The notes beneath the pieces are model-generated. The model was not told where the DNA came from. It ran no database searches and was given only the letters and a program-made list of their open reading frames with translations. A program made the position numbers and the translations under genes. This document shows positions 42,612 through 51,292 of a stretch of DNA of 64,000 nucleotides, one piece after another (within the stretch, counting starts at the first letter, position 1; each line of letters begins with the position of its first letter). The DNA is from VFKU01 sp964620045 (lineage in GTDB: Bacteria; Hydrogenedentota; Hydrogenedentia; Hydrogenedentales; GCA-2746185): positions 62,001 through 126,000 of the forward strand of contig CAZUJL010000005.1 in NCBI GenBank assembly GCA_964620045.1, read 5' to 3'.

Positions 42612-44537
42612 ATGCCAATAGGTCCTATACGTCCTATAGGACTTATTCTGGTGAACCTTTTTGCGGTCGCCGCCGCCGCTCAACACGGTGCTCCCAACGG
42701 CGAGTGGCCCTCCATCGGCGGCGACTCCGGCCACAGCAAATACTCCGCGCTCGATCAGATCAATCGTGACAACGCCGCGCAGCTCACCGTCGCGTGGACG
42801 TGGACCTCGGCCGACGCCGAGATCCAGAAAGCAAATCCCGATTCGCCGCAGCTTCGCAACGCGACCTATTTCGAAGTGACCCCGATCATGATTGGCGGCG
42901 TGGTGTACGGCAGCACATGCCTTGGTCATGCCTTCGCGTTGGACGCGGGTACGGGGGAAACGCTGTGGACCTTCAGCTCCGGTGCCTACAAGAACGGTCG
43001 CCCGCCGAACCTCGGCTACATCAGCCGCGGCGTCGCGTACCGCGAAGTGGACGGTGCTGGCCGGATTTTCTTCGTCACCAGCGACTCGTACATTTACGCG
43101 CTCGACGCGAAGACCGGGCAGCCGATCGCGGGCTTCGGCGAAAGCGGCCGCGCGGATTTGATCGCCGGCGTGCCGCGCGTGCGTCGCGGGCCGCAATACG
43201 GCCATCCGTCTGCGCCGGTGGTGTGCGGCGATGTCGTGATTGCGGGCTCTAGCATCACCGATGGCCCGACGGTGAAAGAAGGCGTGCCGGGTCGCGTAAA
43301 GGCTTTTGACGTACGCACCGGCGCGCTGCGCTGGACGTTCAACTGCGTGCCCGAAGCCGGAGACCCCGCGACGGCGACCTGGGAAGAAAATGCGTGGGAG
43401 TATTCCGGCGGCGCGAACGTGTGGACGAATATTAGCGCCGACGACGAGCTTGGTCTCGTTTATCTGCCCACCAGCACGCCGACGAATGACTTCTACGGCG
43501 GACATCGGCTCGGCAACAACGAGTACGCCGAGAGCCTCGTGTGCTTGAAGGCCAACACTGGCGAACGCGTGTGGCACTACCAGATTGTGCACCACGGTCT
43601 GTGGGACTACGACATGCCGTGCGCGCCGAACCTCGTGGACATCGAGGTCGGCGGCAAGAAAATCAAAGCCGTCGCGCAGGCGACCAAGCACGGGTTCATC
43701 TTCGTCTTCGATCGCGCGACCGGTGAACCCGTTTGGCCGATCGAAGAGCGTCCCGTGCCGCAGTCGACTGTGCCGGGCGAGAAGACCTCCGCGACGCAGC
43801 CGTTCCCGACGCGCCCCGTGCCGTTCACGAAACAGGGTTCCAGCATCGACGATCTCATCGACTACACGCCGGAACTGAAAGCGGAGGCGCTAAAGCTCGC
43901 CGAAGGGCTGAATTTCGGTCCGCTGTTCACGCCGCCGACACACGACAAGCCACTCGTGGAATTGCCCGGCTACGGCGGCGGCGCGAACTGGCCCGGTTGC
44001 GCGTACGACCCCGAGACCGGCCGGCTCTACATCCCGTCGATGAACTGGCCTTCGCTGCTCTTCGTCGCGAAACCCGATGCCGCGCGCTCGAACTTCCGCT
44101 ACACGCGCTCGCGCGGCGACATGGATGGTCCGCAGGGCCTGCCGCTGCTCAAGGGGCCTTACGCCGAGGTCGTCGCGATGGACCTGCCGCGCGGCGAAAT
44201 CGCCTGGCGCCGCACGAACGGGGGAGAAGCCTTCAAGATGCACCCCACGCTTCAAGGCTTGGATCTACCCGAACTCGGCACAAACGCCCGCGGCGCCGCG
44301 CTGGTCACGAAGACGCTGCTCTTCGTCACCGAAGGCTCCGGCCGCTCCGGATCCGCCTCGCGCGGCGGCACGCATCTGCGCATGTTTGACAAAGCCACCG
44401 GTGAAGAAGTCGCGGCCTACGACTACCTCGACCAGCCCACCGGCGTGCCGATGACGTATCTGTGGCAAGGCAGGCAGTACATCGTTGTCGCGCTAGGATC
44501 GAACCCGGCGCAATTGGTCGCGCTCGCGCTGCCGTAA
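42612..44537 (+). CDS. Exported PQQ-dependent dehydrogenase (quinoprotein glucose dehydrogenase-like)
   Basis: Eight-bladed PQQ propeller of 641 aa that should oxidise an alcohol or sugar outside the inner membrane. ATG 42612 starts a signal peptide (MPIGPIRPIGLILVNLFAVAAAAQ). Family parts: EWPSIGGDSGHSKYSALDQIN, FYGGHRLGNNEYAESLVCLKANTGERVWHYQIVHHGLWDYDMP (segments near residues 295-340), GGANWPGCAYDPETGRLYIPS. No cytochrome c domain is attached, so electrons may pass to a separate cytochrome such as that of the first operon gene. The signal peptide's start is encoded by a short GTCCTATA repeat. A TMTC-like gene follows after 18 bases. Confidence 0.85.
   Translation: MPIGPIRPIGLILVNLFAVAAAAQHGAPNGEWPSIGGDSGHSKYSALDQINRDNAAQLTVAWTWTSADAEIQKANPDSPQLRNATYFEVTPIMIGGVVYGSTCLGHAFALDAGTGETLWTFSSGAYKNGRPPNLGYISRGVAYREVDGAGRIFFVTSDSYIYALDAKTGQPIAGFGESGRADLIAGVPRVRRGPQYGHPSAPVVCGDVVIAGSSITDGPTVKEGVPGRVKAFDVRTGALRWTFNCVPEAGDPATATWEENAWEYSGGANVWTNISADDELGLVYLPTSTPTNDFYGGHRLGNNEYAESLVCLKANTGERVWHYQIVHHGLWDYDMPCAPNLVDIEVGGKKIKAVAQATKHGFIFVFDRATGEPVWPIEERPVPQSTVPGEKTSATQPFPTRPVPFTKQGSSIDDLIDYTPELKAEALKLAEGLNFGPLFTPPTHDKPLVELPGYGGGANWPGCAYDPETGRLYIPSMNWPSLLFVAKPDAARSNFRYTRSRGDMDGPQGLPLLKGPYAEVVAMDLPRGEIAWRRTNGGEAFKMHPTLQGLDLPELGTNARGAALVTKTLLFVTEGSGRSGSASRGGTHLRMFDKATGEEVAAYDYLDQPTGVPMTYLWQGRQYIVVALGSNPAQLVALALP
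42614..42642. repeat. GTCCTATA repeat with perfect 12-bp palindrome inside a signal-peptide coding region
   Basis: Two 9-base units GTCCTATAC (42622-42630) and GTCCTATAG (42631-42639) follow a partial unit; GTCCTATAGGAC (42631-42642) is a perfect palindrome. It begins two bases into the coding frame and encodes the Pro-Ile-Gly-Pro-Ile-Arg-Pro-Ile-Gly start of the protein. Confidence 0.6.
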
Positions 44538-44555
44538 GTTTGTTACTCTTCCATC

Positions 44556-46190
44556 ATGGATTCGCCGCCGATTCCAACCAAAGTTCATTTCGTCGCGTTC
44601 GCGTGCATCGTGCTTGCCGTGCTCGGCGTCTTCGCGCAAACAGCGGACGACGAATACAACGCTTACGACGACCGTGACTACCTCGTCGGCAGCCCGATCA
44701 TTTCGAAGGGCCTGACGGACGAAGGCTTGCGCTTCGCGTTTACGGGCACCGTCGTCAGCCACTGGCATCCGGTTACCGTGCTGTCGCACGAGGCCATGGT
44801 GCAGGCGTTTGGCACCGAACCCGGCCCGCACCACGCCGCGAACGCCGCCATTCATCTGCTCGGCGCGCTGCTGCTGTACTGGGTGCTCGCGCGCATGACG
44901 GGCGCGGGCTGGGCGGCGTTGTTCGCGACGCTGCTGTTCGCCGTGCATCCGTTGCGCGCCGAATCCGTGGCTTGGATCGCCGAGCGCAAGGGCGTGCTGG
45001 CGGGGTTCTTCGGCATCGTGACCATGTGGGCCTATGCCGCGTATGCGCGTAAGCCGGGCGTACTGCGATATTTGGCCGTCATGCTCGCGTTCTCGCTGAG
45101 CCTGATGAGTAAGGCCGCGTTGCTGAGCCTTCCGGTAGCCTTACTTGTGTTCGACTACTGGCCACTCGACCGCATTCCACAAGACCGCGCCACGCGGAGT
45201 CGTACGGCGCTCCGCCTGATCGCCGAGAAAATCCCGCCGCTTCTGCTCGCGGTCGGTGCGGCTGCCATCGCGTTCACCGTCACCCGAAACCAAAACGTCA
45301 TGCGCAGCAGCGGCGAGGTCTCGCTGCTCGTGCGCGTGGCGAACGCCGTGCGCAACTACTTCCTGTACATCGTCGACTCGATCGTGCCGATGGGATTGTC
45401 GCCACAGTACCCGCATCCCGGCCGCGATGTGTTCCGCCCGGAACTCGCGCTCGCCGCAATCGTGCTGGTCCTGATTACCGCCGCCGCGATTTTCTACCGC
45501 AAACGCGCGCCGTGGCTGTTCGTCGGTTGGTTCTGGTACATCATCACGCTCGCGCCACTCAGCGGCATTATTCAAGTCGCGAACCAGGGCCGCGCCGATC
45601 GCTACACCTACATCCCGCAGATCGGCCTGTGCATCATCGTGGCCTGGGGCCTGCGCGCGCTCGTGTTGCGATACCCGCGCGCATTGAAACCGGCCGCCGG
45701 TCTTGCCGCCGCAGTCGTGATCGGACTCGGCGTGGCAGGATTCCGCCAGACAGCGCTCTGGCGCGACGACTACACACTGTTCACGCACGCGGTCGCCGTG
45801 GTGCCCCAAAGCGCCACCGTGCATTACGGCCTCGGCGTGGCCTACATCAAGCGCGGTGACGTGGCCGCCGCCGAGCAATGCTTCCTGCGAGCGATTGAGC
45901 GCACGCCGACCGTTCCCGAGGCGTACAGCAACCTCGGCGCGATCGAGATGCGCCGCTCCAACTATCCCAAGGCCGCCCAATACTTCACGACCGCCGTGGA
46001 TCTTGAGCCGTCCAACCCGGATTTCCTCGTGAACCTCGGCACCGCGCTCATCAACCTCGGCCGCTGGGACGACGCGCGCCGTCTCGCCGACGCCGTCCTA
46101 GCCGCGAACCCGGCCGACATGCGCGCGCAGGCGCTCAAGACGGCGGCCGACGCCGCGCTGCAGCGCAGGCGGGAATTAAGACAACGCTGA
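44556..46190 (+). CDS. TMTC-like membrane protein with C-terminal TPR repeats, second copy
   Basis: Paralogue of the protein at 24814-26493: 544 aa, about ten membrane helices, YDDRDYLVGSPIISKGLT in the first loop, HPLRAESVAWIAERKGVLAGFFG after helix 4, FDYWPLDR, and TPR repeats from about residue 420 (ATVHYGLGVAYIKRGDVAAAEQCFLRAIE, PEAYSNLGAIEMRRSNYPKAAQYF). Probably a GT-C-type O-glycosyltransferase of exported proteins. It starts 18 bases after the PQQ dehydrogenase and may be in that operon, as its own ribosome site is weak. Confidence 0.75.
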   Translation: MDSPPIPTKVHFVAFACIVLAVLGVFAQTADDEYNAYDDRDYLVGSPIISKGLTDEGLRFAFTGTVVSHWHPVTVLSHEAMVQAFGTEPGPHHAANAAIHLLGALLLYWVLARMTGAGWAALFATLLFAVHPLRAESVAWIAERKGVLAGFFGIVTMWAYAAYARKPGVLRYLAVMLAFSLSLMSKAALLSLPVALLVFDYWPLDRIPQDRATRSRTALRLIAEKIPPLLLAVGAAAIAFTVTRNQNVMRSSGEVSLLVRVANAVRNYFLYIVDSIVPMGLSPQYPHPGRDVFRPELALAAIVLVLITAAAIFYRKRAPWLFVGWFWYIITLAPLSGIIQVANQGRADRYTYIPQIGLCIIVAWGLRALVLRYPRALKPAAGLAAAVVIGLGVAGFRQTALWRDDYTLFTHAVAVVPQSATVHYGLGVAYIKRGDVAAAEQCFLRAIERTPTVPEAYSNLGAIEMRRSNYPKAAQYFTTAVDLEPSNPDFLVNLGTALINLGRWDDARRLADAVLAANPADMRAQALKTAADAALQRRRELRQR

Positions 46191-46219
46191 CAGCGTGTTA
46201 CATGGGCACGGTTACCGCG

Positions 46220-46249
46220 TTGAAGAGGCCCGCATCCCTATGCTAAATT
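46220..46249 (+). promoter_or_regulatory. Candidate promoter of tRNA-Leu / tig
   Basis: TTGAAG (46220-46225), 18-base spacer, TAAATT (46244-46249) preceded by TG one base upstream (extended -10). It lies 55 bases before the tRNA. Confidence 0.45.
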
Positions 46250-46304
46250 GGCGCTTCGTCCAAATTTCCCCTAAGTCCTTGTCATACCGTCGTTTTCGGC
46301 ATGC

Positions 46305-46389
46305 GGGCGAGTGGCGGAACTGGCAGACGCGCTGGACTTAGGATCCAGTACCGAAAGGTGTGCGGGTTCGACTCCCGCCTCGCCCACCA
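46305..46389 (+). tRNA. tRNA-Leu (anticodon UAG)
   Basis: Acceptor stem GGGCGAG (46305-46311) pairs with CTCGCCC (46379-46385), discriminator A, and CCA encoded at 46387-46389. Anticodon stem CTGGA/TCCAG encloses the loop CTTAGGA, anticodon TAG. The T arm is GCGGG-TTCGACT-CCCGC. A long variable arm (TACCGAAAGGTGT) marks a class II tRNA, as expected for leucine. Trigger factor begins 41 bases downstream, so both may share a transcript. Confidence 0.95.
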
Positions 46390-46430
46390 CATAAATCCGG
46401 GGCCCGGCCCCAAACTTAGAGAGAAGGACC

Positions 46431-47969
46431 ATGGCGAAGAAGCAAAAAGGCGTAGTTTCGACCGAGCACGACCACGAGCGCGATGCGGAGCATTCCGAGC
46501 AGGCGCATGACCATACGCATGATCACGACCACGATCATGGCCATGATCACGGTCACGAGCATCATCACCATGATCATGATCACGACCACTTCGAATTCGT
46601 CGAAGCGCCCAAGTTCAAGATCGACTACAAGGGCGAGTGCCAGTACGAAGTGAAGGTCGTCGTTCCGATCGCGAACGAGTCCAAGCAGTCGGAAGAGATG
46701 TACACCGAACTGCAGGAAGAGGCCGAACTGCCGGGCTTCCGCCGTGGCCGCGCGCCCGTCGCGTTGTTGCAGAAGAAATTCGGCAAGGCCGTGAAGGGCC
46801 AGGTCGCCGCGAAGCTCGTGGGCGCCGCCTTTGAAAAGCTCGTGAAGGACGAAAAACTCAAGCCGATGGGCCACCCGGACATCGAAGGCTTGGAGAACGA
46901 AAAAGAGCGCCCGGCCGACAAGCCGCTGGAATTCACGCTGAAGTTCGACGTCGCTCCGCGCGTGGAATTGGGCAAGTATCGCGGCATCGACGTAGAGCGC
47001 CCCGTGGTGAAGGTCGACGATAAAGACGTGAAGGAGTCGATCGAAGAACTACGCGATCGCCACTCGACCTACGAAGCCCTGAAGACCGGCAAGGCAAAAA
47101 AAGGCGATCAGGTCATCATCGATTTCAAAGGCACCATTGACGGCGAGGCCTTCAATGGCGGCTCGGCCGAAAACTACCCGTACATCCTCGGCTCCAAGCG
47201 CTTCTTCCCGGAATTTGAGAAGGCGCTGGCCGGTGCCGAAGCCGGCGCGGATCTTGAAGCCAAGGTGGCGTTCCCCGATGACTATTTCGCGAAGGAACTC
47301 CAAGGCAAAAAGGCCGACTTCACCATCAAGGTGAACGAGATTAAGCGCAAGAAAAAGCCGAAGGTCGACGAAGACTTCGCCAAGGAAGCCGGCTTTGAGA
47401 GCGTGGCCGACATGGAAGCCAAGGCGCGAGAAGCCCTCGAAGCGCACAGCAAGGAGCGCTCGAAGTCCATCGCCGAATCGCGCGGGCTGGAAGCTGTTGT
47501 GGAGGCCAGCAAGTTCGAGATTTCGCCGAAGCTCGTGGATTCCGTCGCGCGCCAGCACCTCGAGCAGAGCCTCCAGCGCCTGATCCAGCAGGGCCTGCCG
47601 CGCGAGGAGTTTCAGGAAAAGATGACGGCGCTCGAGACGGAATCGAAAGAATCCGCCGTGCGTTCCATTAAGAGCATGGTCGTGTTGAACGAAATCGGCG
47701 AGGCCGAAGGCGTCGACGTGACCGATGCGGACTTCGAAAAAGAGGCCCAAACCATCTCGAAATCCATGGGGGCGGATGCGGAGATGGTGGCCCAGTACCT
47801 CAAGAGCGGGGAACAGCGCAGCACCTACGTGGACCGGATTTACCGCGGGAAGGCGCTCGCCGTTATAATGGACAACGCCAAGATCACTGACAAGGAACTC
47901 ACACGGGACGAGCTCGATAAAGAGGCGGGCGCCGAGGAGTCCGAGGGGGACGACGACAATGACGATTGA
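46431..47969 (+). CDS. tig: Trigger factor with His/Asp-rich N-terminal extension
   Basis: Ribosome-bound chaperone and prolyl isomerase, 512 aa. After MAKKQKGVVSTE comes a run with 19 His in residues 13-53, mostly His-Asp and His-Gly pairs, before the normal ribosome-binding domain (signature PGFRRGRAPVALLQKKFG at about 99-116). The FKBP-type isomerase domain is at about 215-305 (GDQVIIDFKGTIDGEAFNGGSAENYPYILGSKRFFPEFE), and the C-terminal chaperone domain at about 305-490; the end is acidic. The His run looks like a metal-binding tail, known on other folding factors such as SlyD but not usual here. AGAAGGA precedes ATG 46431. The stop overlaps the clpP start by 11 bases. Confidence 0.93.
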   Translation: MAKKQKGVVSTEHDHERDAEHSEQAHDHTHDHDHDHGHDHGHEHHHHDHDHDHFEFVEAPKFKIDYKGECQYEVKVVVPIANESKQSEEMYTELQEEAELPGFRRGRAPVALLQKKFGKAVKGQVAAKLVGAAFEKLVKDEKLKPMGHPDIEGLENEKERPADKPLEFTLKFDVAPRVELGKYRGIDVERPVVKVDDKDVKESIEELRDRHSTYEALKTGKAKKGDQVIIDFKGTIDGEAFNGGSAENYPYILGSKRFFPEFEKALAGAEAGADLEAKVAFPDDYFAKELQGKKADFTIKVNEIKRKKKPKVDEDFAKEAGFESVADMEAKAREALEAHSKERSKSIAESRGLEAVVEASKFEISPKLVDSVARQHLEQSLQRLIQQGLPREEFQEKMTALETESKESAVRSIKSMVVLNEIGEAEGVDVTDADFEKEAQTISKSMGADAEMVAQYLKSGEQRSTYVDRIYRGKALAVIMDNAKITDKELTRDELDKEAGAEESEGDDDNDD

Positions 47970-48564
47970 TCCGCGGATGGTGACGATTTACGAGCAGACG
48001 TCGCGCGGCGAACGGCCGTACGACATTTACAGCAAGCTGCTGGCGGACCGGATTATTTTCCTCGGGATGCCGATCGATGATTACGTCGCGAACTACATCA
48101 TCGCGCAGTTGCTGTTCCTCGAGGCCGAAGATCCCGACAAGGACATTAGCCTTTACATCAACTCGCCGGGCGGCAGCGTGACGGCGGGTCTCGCGATTTA
48201 CGACACGATGCAGTACATCAACCCGGACATCAGCACGATCTGTCTCGGCATGGCGGCCAGCATGGGCGCGGTGCTGATGGCGGCGGGCACGCCGGGCAAG
48301 CGCTACGGCCTGCAGTACTCCCGATTCCTGATCCATCAGGTGATGGGCGGCACGCGCGGCCAGGCGAGCGACATCGAAATCCAGGCGAACGAAATCGTCC
48401 GCATCGGCGACATGCTCGACGAGATTCTCGCCAAGCACACAGGTCAGACGAAGGACAAGATTAAGGCCGACAGCGACCGTGATTACTTCATGGGCGCGCA
48501 GGAAGCCAAGAGCTACGGCCTGATCGACGAAGTGCTCAGCCGTCAGCACATGCCGGCGAAGTAA
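47959..48564 (+). CDS. clpP: ATP-dependent Clp protease proteolytic subunit
   Basis: Serine protease subunit forming the tetradecameric ClpP barrel, 201 aa. Catalytic Ser101 (GMAASMGAV), His126 (FLIHQVMGG) and Asp175 (ADSDRDYF) are all present, as are INSPGGSV and the handle region GQASDIEIQANEI. Start ATG 47959 lies within the end of tig (11-base overlap), so the two are coupled. A strong terminator follows directly, unlike the usual clpP-clpX operon; clpX is 2.8 kb away with its own promoter. Confidence 0.97.
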   Translation: MTIDPRMVTIYEQTSRGERPYDIYSKLLADRIIFLGMPIDDYVANYIIAQLLFLEAEDPDKDISLYINSPGGSVTAGLAIYDTMQYINPDISTICLGMAASMGAVLMAAGTPGKRYGLQYSRFLIHQVMGGTRGQASDIEIQANEIVRIGDMLDEILAKHTGQTKDKIKADSDRDYFMGAQEAKSYGLIDEVLSRQHMPAK

Positions 48565-48584
48565 GTTCAGGTTTCAATCAAGTA

Positions 48585-48617
48585 GCAGGGTGGGCCGAGG
48601 CCCACCCTGCTTTTTTT
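48585..48617 (+). terminator. Strong rho-independent terminator after clpP
   Basis: GCAGGGTGGGC pairs with GCCCACCCTGC (48585-48610, loop CGAG) and is followed by seven T. Confidence 0.9.
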
Positions 48618-48619
48618 GT

Positions 48620-49060
48620 TTAGTGTTCCGCGTGCCCCGGCGCGACCGTGGACTGCTTGTCCGCATCGATGACCATGATCGCAATCGCGTGCGTCGTGTC
48701 CGTCTTGCTCGGGTTGAGCGTGGTCTTGTGCAGGCTCATCGGGGGTTCGTGTACGACCTCGCCTGCCTTGGCCGTAATTGGCGCGTCTTCATTGACGCCA
48801 ATCTGCACCTCGCCCTCAATGACGTACACGAACGTGTCGCCCGGGTGCCGGTGCGCCGGCGAGGTTCCGCCCGGCGGGATGACGAGGTCAGTGATCCGGA
48901 TTTCCTTGCCGGCGATGCTTGTGAGCGGTTTGCGGTAGACTTCCTTGGCTTTGAGTATCGATTGGGCCGATACGCCGCTCCAGAAACCAACTGCGGCTGC
49001 CAGAACCACGGCCCCCATTAGCGGGGTCCACATTCGGACGTTTAGTCGATTTAGTTTCAT
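48620..49060 (-). CDS. Exported small cupin protein
   Basis: A 146-aa single-domain cupin with an N-terminal signal peptide or anchor (TPLMGAVVLAAAVGFWSGVSAQ). The first cupin motif is PGGTSPAHRHPGDTFVYVIEGEV with two metal His; the second is around KAGEVVHEPPMSLHKTTLN. Function unknown; it could be an enzyme or a binding protein. It sits tail to tail with clpP across a terminator, as the first gene of the island between clpP and clpX. Confidence 0.8.
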   Translation of the reverse strand: MKLNRLNVRMWTPLMGAVVLAAAVGFWSGVSAQSILKAKEVYRKPLTSIAGKEIRITDLVIPPGGTSPAHRHPGDTFVYVIEGEVQIGVNEDAPITAKAGEVVHEPPMSLHKTTLNPSKTDTTHAIAIMVIDADKQSTVAPGHAEH

Positions 49061-49191
49061 GACACTCTCTTCGATTTGGTCTGCATAATAGACGGACTTG
49101 TCGCACTCTTTGTGACAATAGCCTAATTTCTGCCGCAGACAAGATCACGGTGGCTCGGCAGGCTGCGGGACTGCTTCTGTAGCGAGTGAAC

Positions 49192-49334
49192 ATGGCGTTT
49201 CGAATTCTGCGATTAGGCAGCCCGAGGGTGAACGGGGAAGGTTGACGGTGCGCCGGCCCCCGCGGGGTGTGCCGAAGGCGGAACTTACTAAGCGGTATTT
49301 TTACGACAACGTATGGCTGCCGATACCATCGCCG
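49192..49334 (+). pseudogene. Broken 5' fragment of a DUF488-family gene
   Basis: Reads MAFRILRLGSPRVNGEG then stop (TGA 49243), while the same strand in another frame continues VRRPPRGVPKAELTKRYFYDNVWLPIPSP. This matches the start of the intact DUF488 gene at 50761 base for base over most of its length, with about 10 bases missing near 49240, which shifts the frame. Similarity ends near 49334, where the coding sequence of the opposite-strand NHL protein takes over. A decayed, truncated copy. Confidence 0.75.
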
Positions 49335-50492
49335 CGCGCTGGACGGCGAATCCGGCGCCCACAACGAGCAGGAGCGCAGTCACGAGCAGCGCCATCGCGC
49401 GCGCCACGGGCAGAGTCGCCGTTTCACGAAATAACTGGATGCGGAAATTATATAGGTCCGCAACGTAGACGCCGCCGGAGGCGTTCACCGTTATGCCGAT
49501 AGGGTCTTTGAATTGACCATTACCAGTCCCGACCGTCCCCCACTTGGTGATAAAGACCCCCGTTGAACTGAACTGCTGGATGCGATGATTGAAGGTGTCC
49601 GCGACGAAAATATTTCCCGATGCGTCCACTGCGATGCCGAAGGGTGTATTAAATTGGCCGTCACCGGAACCGACGGACCCCCACGTGGTGAGGAAGACCC
49701 CCATTGAACTGAATTTCTGGATTCGGTGATTAAACGTGTCTGCGACATAGACATCGCCTAAGGTGTCCACTGTGACGCTACGCGGGGAATCGAATTGACC
49801 GTCACCAGACCCGGACGTTCCCCACTGAGTGAGATAGGTCCCGGAGGAANNNNNNNNNNNNNNNNNNNNNNNNNNNNNNNNNNNNNNNNNNNNNNNNNNN
49901 NNNNNNNNNNNNNNNNNNNNNNNNNNNNNNNNNNNNNNNNNNNNNNNNNTTGACCGTCACCAGACCCGGACGTTCCCCACTGAGTGAGATAGGTCCCGGA
50001 GGAATTGAACTTCTGAACGCGGTTATTAGCTCCGTCCGTGACGTAGATGTTGTCCGAGGAGTCCACCGCGATGCCGTAGGGGAGATTGAATTGACCGTTA
50101 CCAGTTCCGAACGTTCCCCACTGAGTGAGATAGGTCCCGGAGGAACTGAATTTCTGAACGCGGAAATTTTGGTAGTCTACGATGTAGACGTTGTCCGAGG
50201 AGTCCACCGCAACGCCGGAGGGGTAATTGAATTGACCGTTACCAATCCCAGGCGTTCCCCACTTGGTGAGATAAGTCCCCAAAGAACTGAATTTCTGGAC
50301 GCGGTTATTACCTGCGTCCGTGACGTAAACGTTGTCCGAGGAGTCCACCGCGACGTCGTAGGGAAAATTGAATTGACCATCACCGCCCCCGACCGTCCCC
50401 CACTGGGCGAGATAGGTATAGCTTTGGGCGAAGGCTGATGCGGGAAGTACCAGCGCGACGCCTACCGTGAGGACCAACGACTTTCGGATCAT
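49288..50492 (-). CDS. Exported NHL-repeat protein with exosortase-type tail, interrupted by an assembly gap
   Basis: Exported propeller: signal peptide MIRKSLVLTVGVALVLPASAFAQ (ATG 50492), then tandem 47-residue NHL repeats (YLTQWGTxGxGxGQFxxPxGxAVDSSDNxYVTDxxNNRVQKF). Four repeats precede the N block and about three follow it. Around the 100 N the frame differs by an arbitrary amount, but protein sequence on both sides is identical (GTYLTQWGTSGSGDGQ), so this is one gene. The C-terminus has LPVARAM, a hydrophobic helix and an Arg, an exosortase-type tail, followed by 15 odd residues (AAMVSAAIRCRKNTA) encoded by the antisense strand of the DUF488 fragment. True repeat number is unknown. Confidence 0.75.
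49795..50004. repeat. Assembly gap (100 N) bounded by identical 55-base sequences
   Basis: Bases 49795-49849 and 49950-50004 are identical over all 55 positions, directly next to the N block (49850-49949). They encode one NHL repeat segment. The gap therefore reflects tandem repeats or a contig-end overlap, not unknown sequence of 100 bases. Confidence 0.9.
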
Positions 50493-50760
50493 TGGTGTTT
50501 ACTCTGATTCTTGCGGTAACTCAGTTGGGCATAGCTGCATACTCTAGAGAGGAAATTACGCAGATGTCAATCAAGAAACGCATCATTTTCACCCGTGACT
50601 CAATGCTCTTGCGCGCGCGGCTGCGCCCGCGTTTTCTCCGAGCAGCAATGGTTGAGGCTTTTCATATTCGAGATTACTAGAATTCATCGTGACCGGATCA
50701 CGAGAACGAAAACCAAGTCGGAAACCGGCACTCCATGAGGTCGTGGGAGGGAAGAGCAAC

Positions 50761-51153
50761 ATGGCAATTCGTATTGTGAGACTGGGCAGCCTGCGGGTGA
50801 AAGGCGAGGGGCTGCGCATCGGCACCGTTCGCCGCCCGCCGCGCGGCGTACCGAAGACGGAATTCGCCAAGCGCGATTTTTACGACGTCTGGCTGCCGGC
50901 CCTGTCGCCCAGTGCCGATCTGGTGGCCGAAGGGCTCTCCGCCGAAGATGCGAAATCCTGGAAAGCCTTTGCGAAGAAGTATCGGGCGGAGATGAATAAC
51001 GCGGAGGCCTCGCGAGTACTAGACCTGCTGGCCGCCTTGTCTCATCAGACAGATTTTGCCGTGGGTTGTTACTGTGAGGATGAGGCCCATTGCCACCGTT
51101 CGATCCTGAGAGAACTGTTGGCAGAACGAAAAGCGGAAATACACGGCCAGTAG
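50761..51153 (+). CDS. DUF488 family protein
   Basis: A 130-aa cytoplasmic protein of the DUF488 family, function not established. The family mark is the C-terminal VGCYCEDEAHCHRSILRELL with C-x-C and C-H-R. ATG 50761 has GGAGG 10 bases upstream. A damaged copy of its first half lies 1.5 kb upstream at 49192-49334. It lies inside the island between clpP and clpX and may have been brought in by transfer, though nothing mobile is visible. Confidence 0.82.
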   Translation: MAIRIVRLGSLRVKGEGLRIGTVRRPPRGVPKTEFAKRDFYDVWLPALSPSADLVAEGLSAEDAKSWKAFAKKYRAEMNNAEASRVLDLLAALSHQTDFAVGCYCEDEAHCHRSILRELLAERKAEIHGQ

Positions 51154-51292
51154 CGGGTGTTCGGCGTACACATGTGCAACCCGGACTATCCGGATGGGCA
51201 TTAAGTGTTATAGAAACAAGAAATTCTGGTTGACCGGCGTATGACCAGAATGGCAGACTAGAAGGTGATTAGGTGGAGCAGAAAGTAGATTG

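Noticed and set aside
49758..49850. Real frameshift in the NHL protein
   Set aside because: The frame change falls exactly at the 100-N block, whose length is a placeholder; protein sequence is identical on both sides.
49440..50420. CRISPR-like regular repeats
   Set aside because: The 141-base periodicity is that of in-frame NHL repeats encoding protein; units are diverged and have no spacer structure.
50564..50680. Small plus-strand frame (38 codons) before the DUF488 gene
   Set aside because: No ribosome site, no recognisable sequence and no conservation evidence.
51181..51250. Hairpins CCGGA-CTA-TCCGG (51181-51193) and TTCTGGT/ACCAGAA (51224-51250) as terminators
   Set aside because: Neither is followed by a T-run; they may be incidental in this A/T-richer stretch upstream of the clpX promoter.
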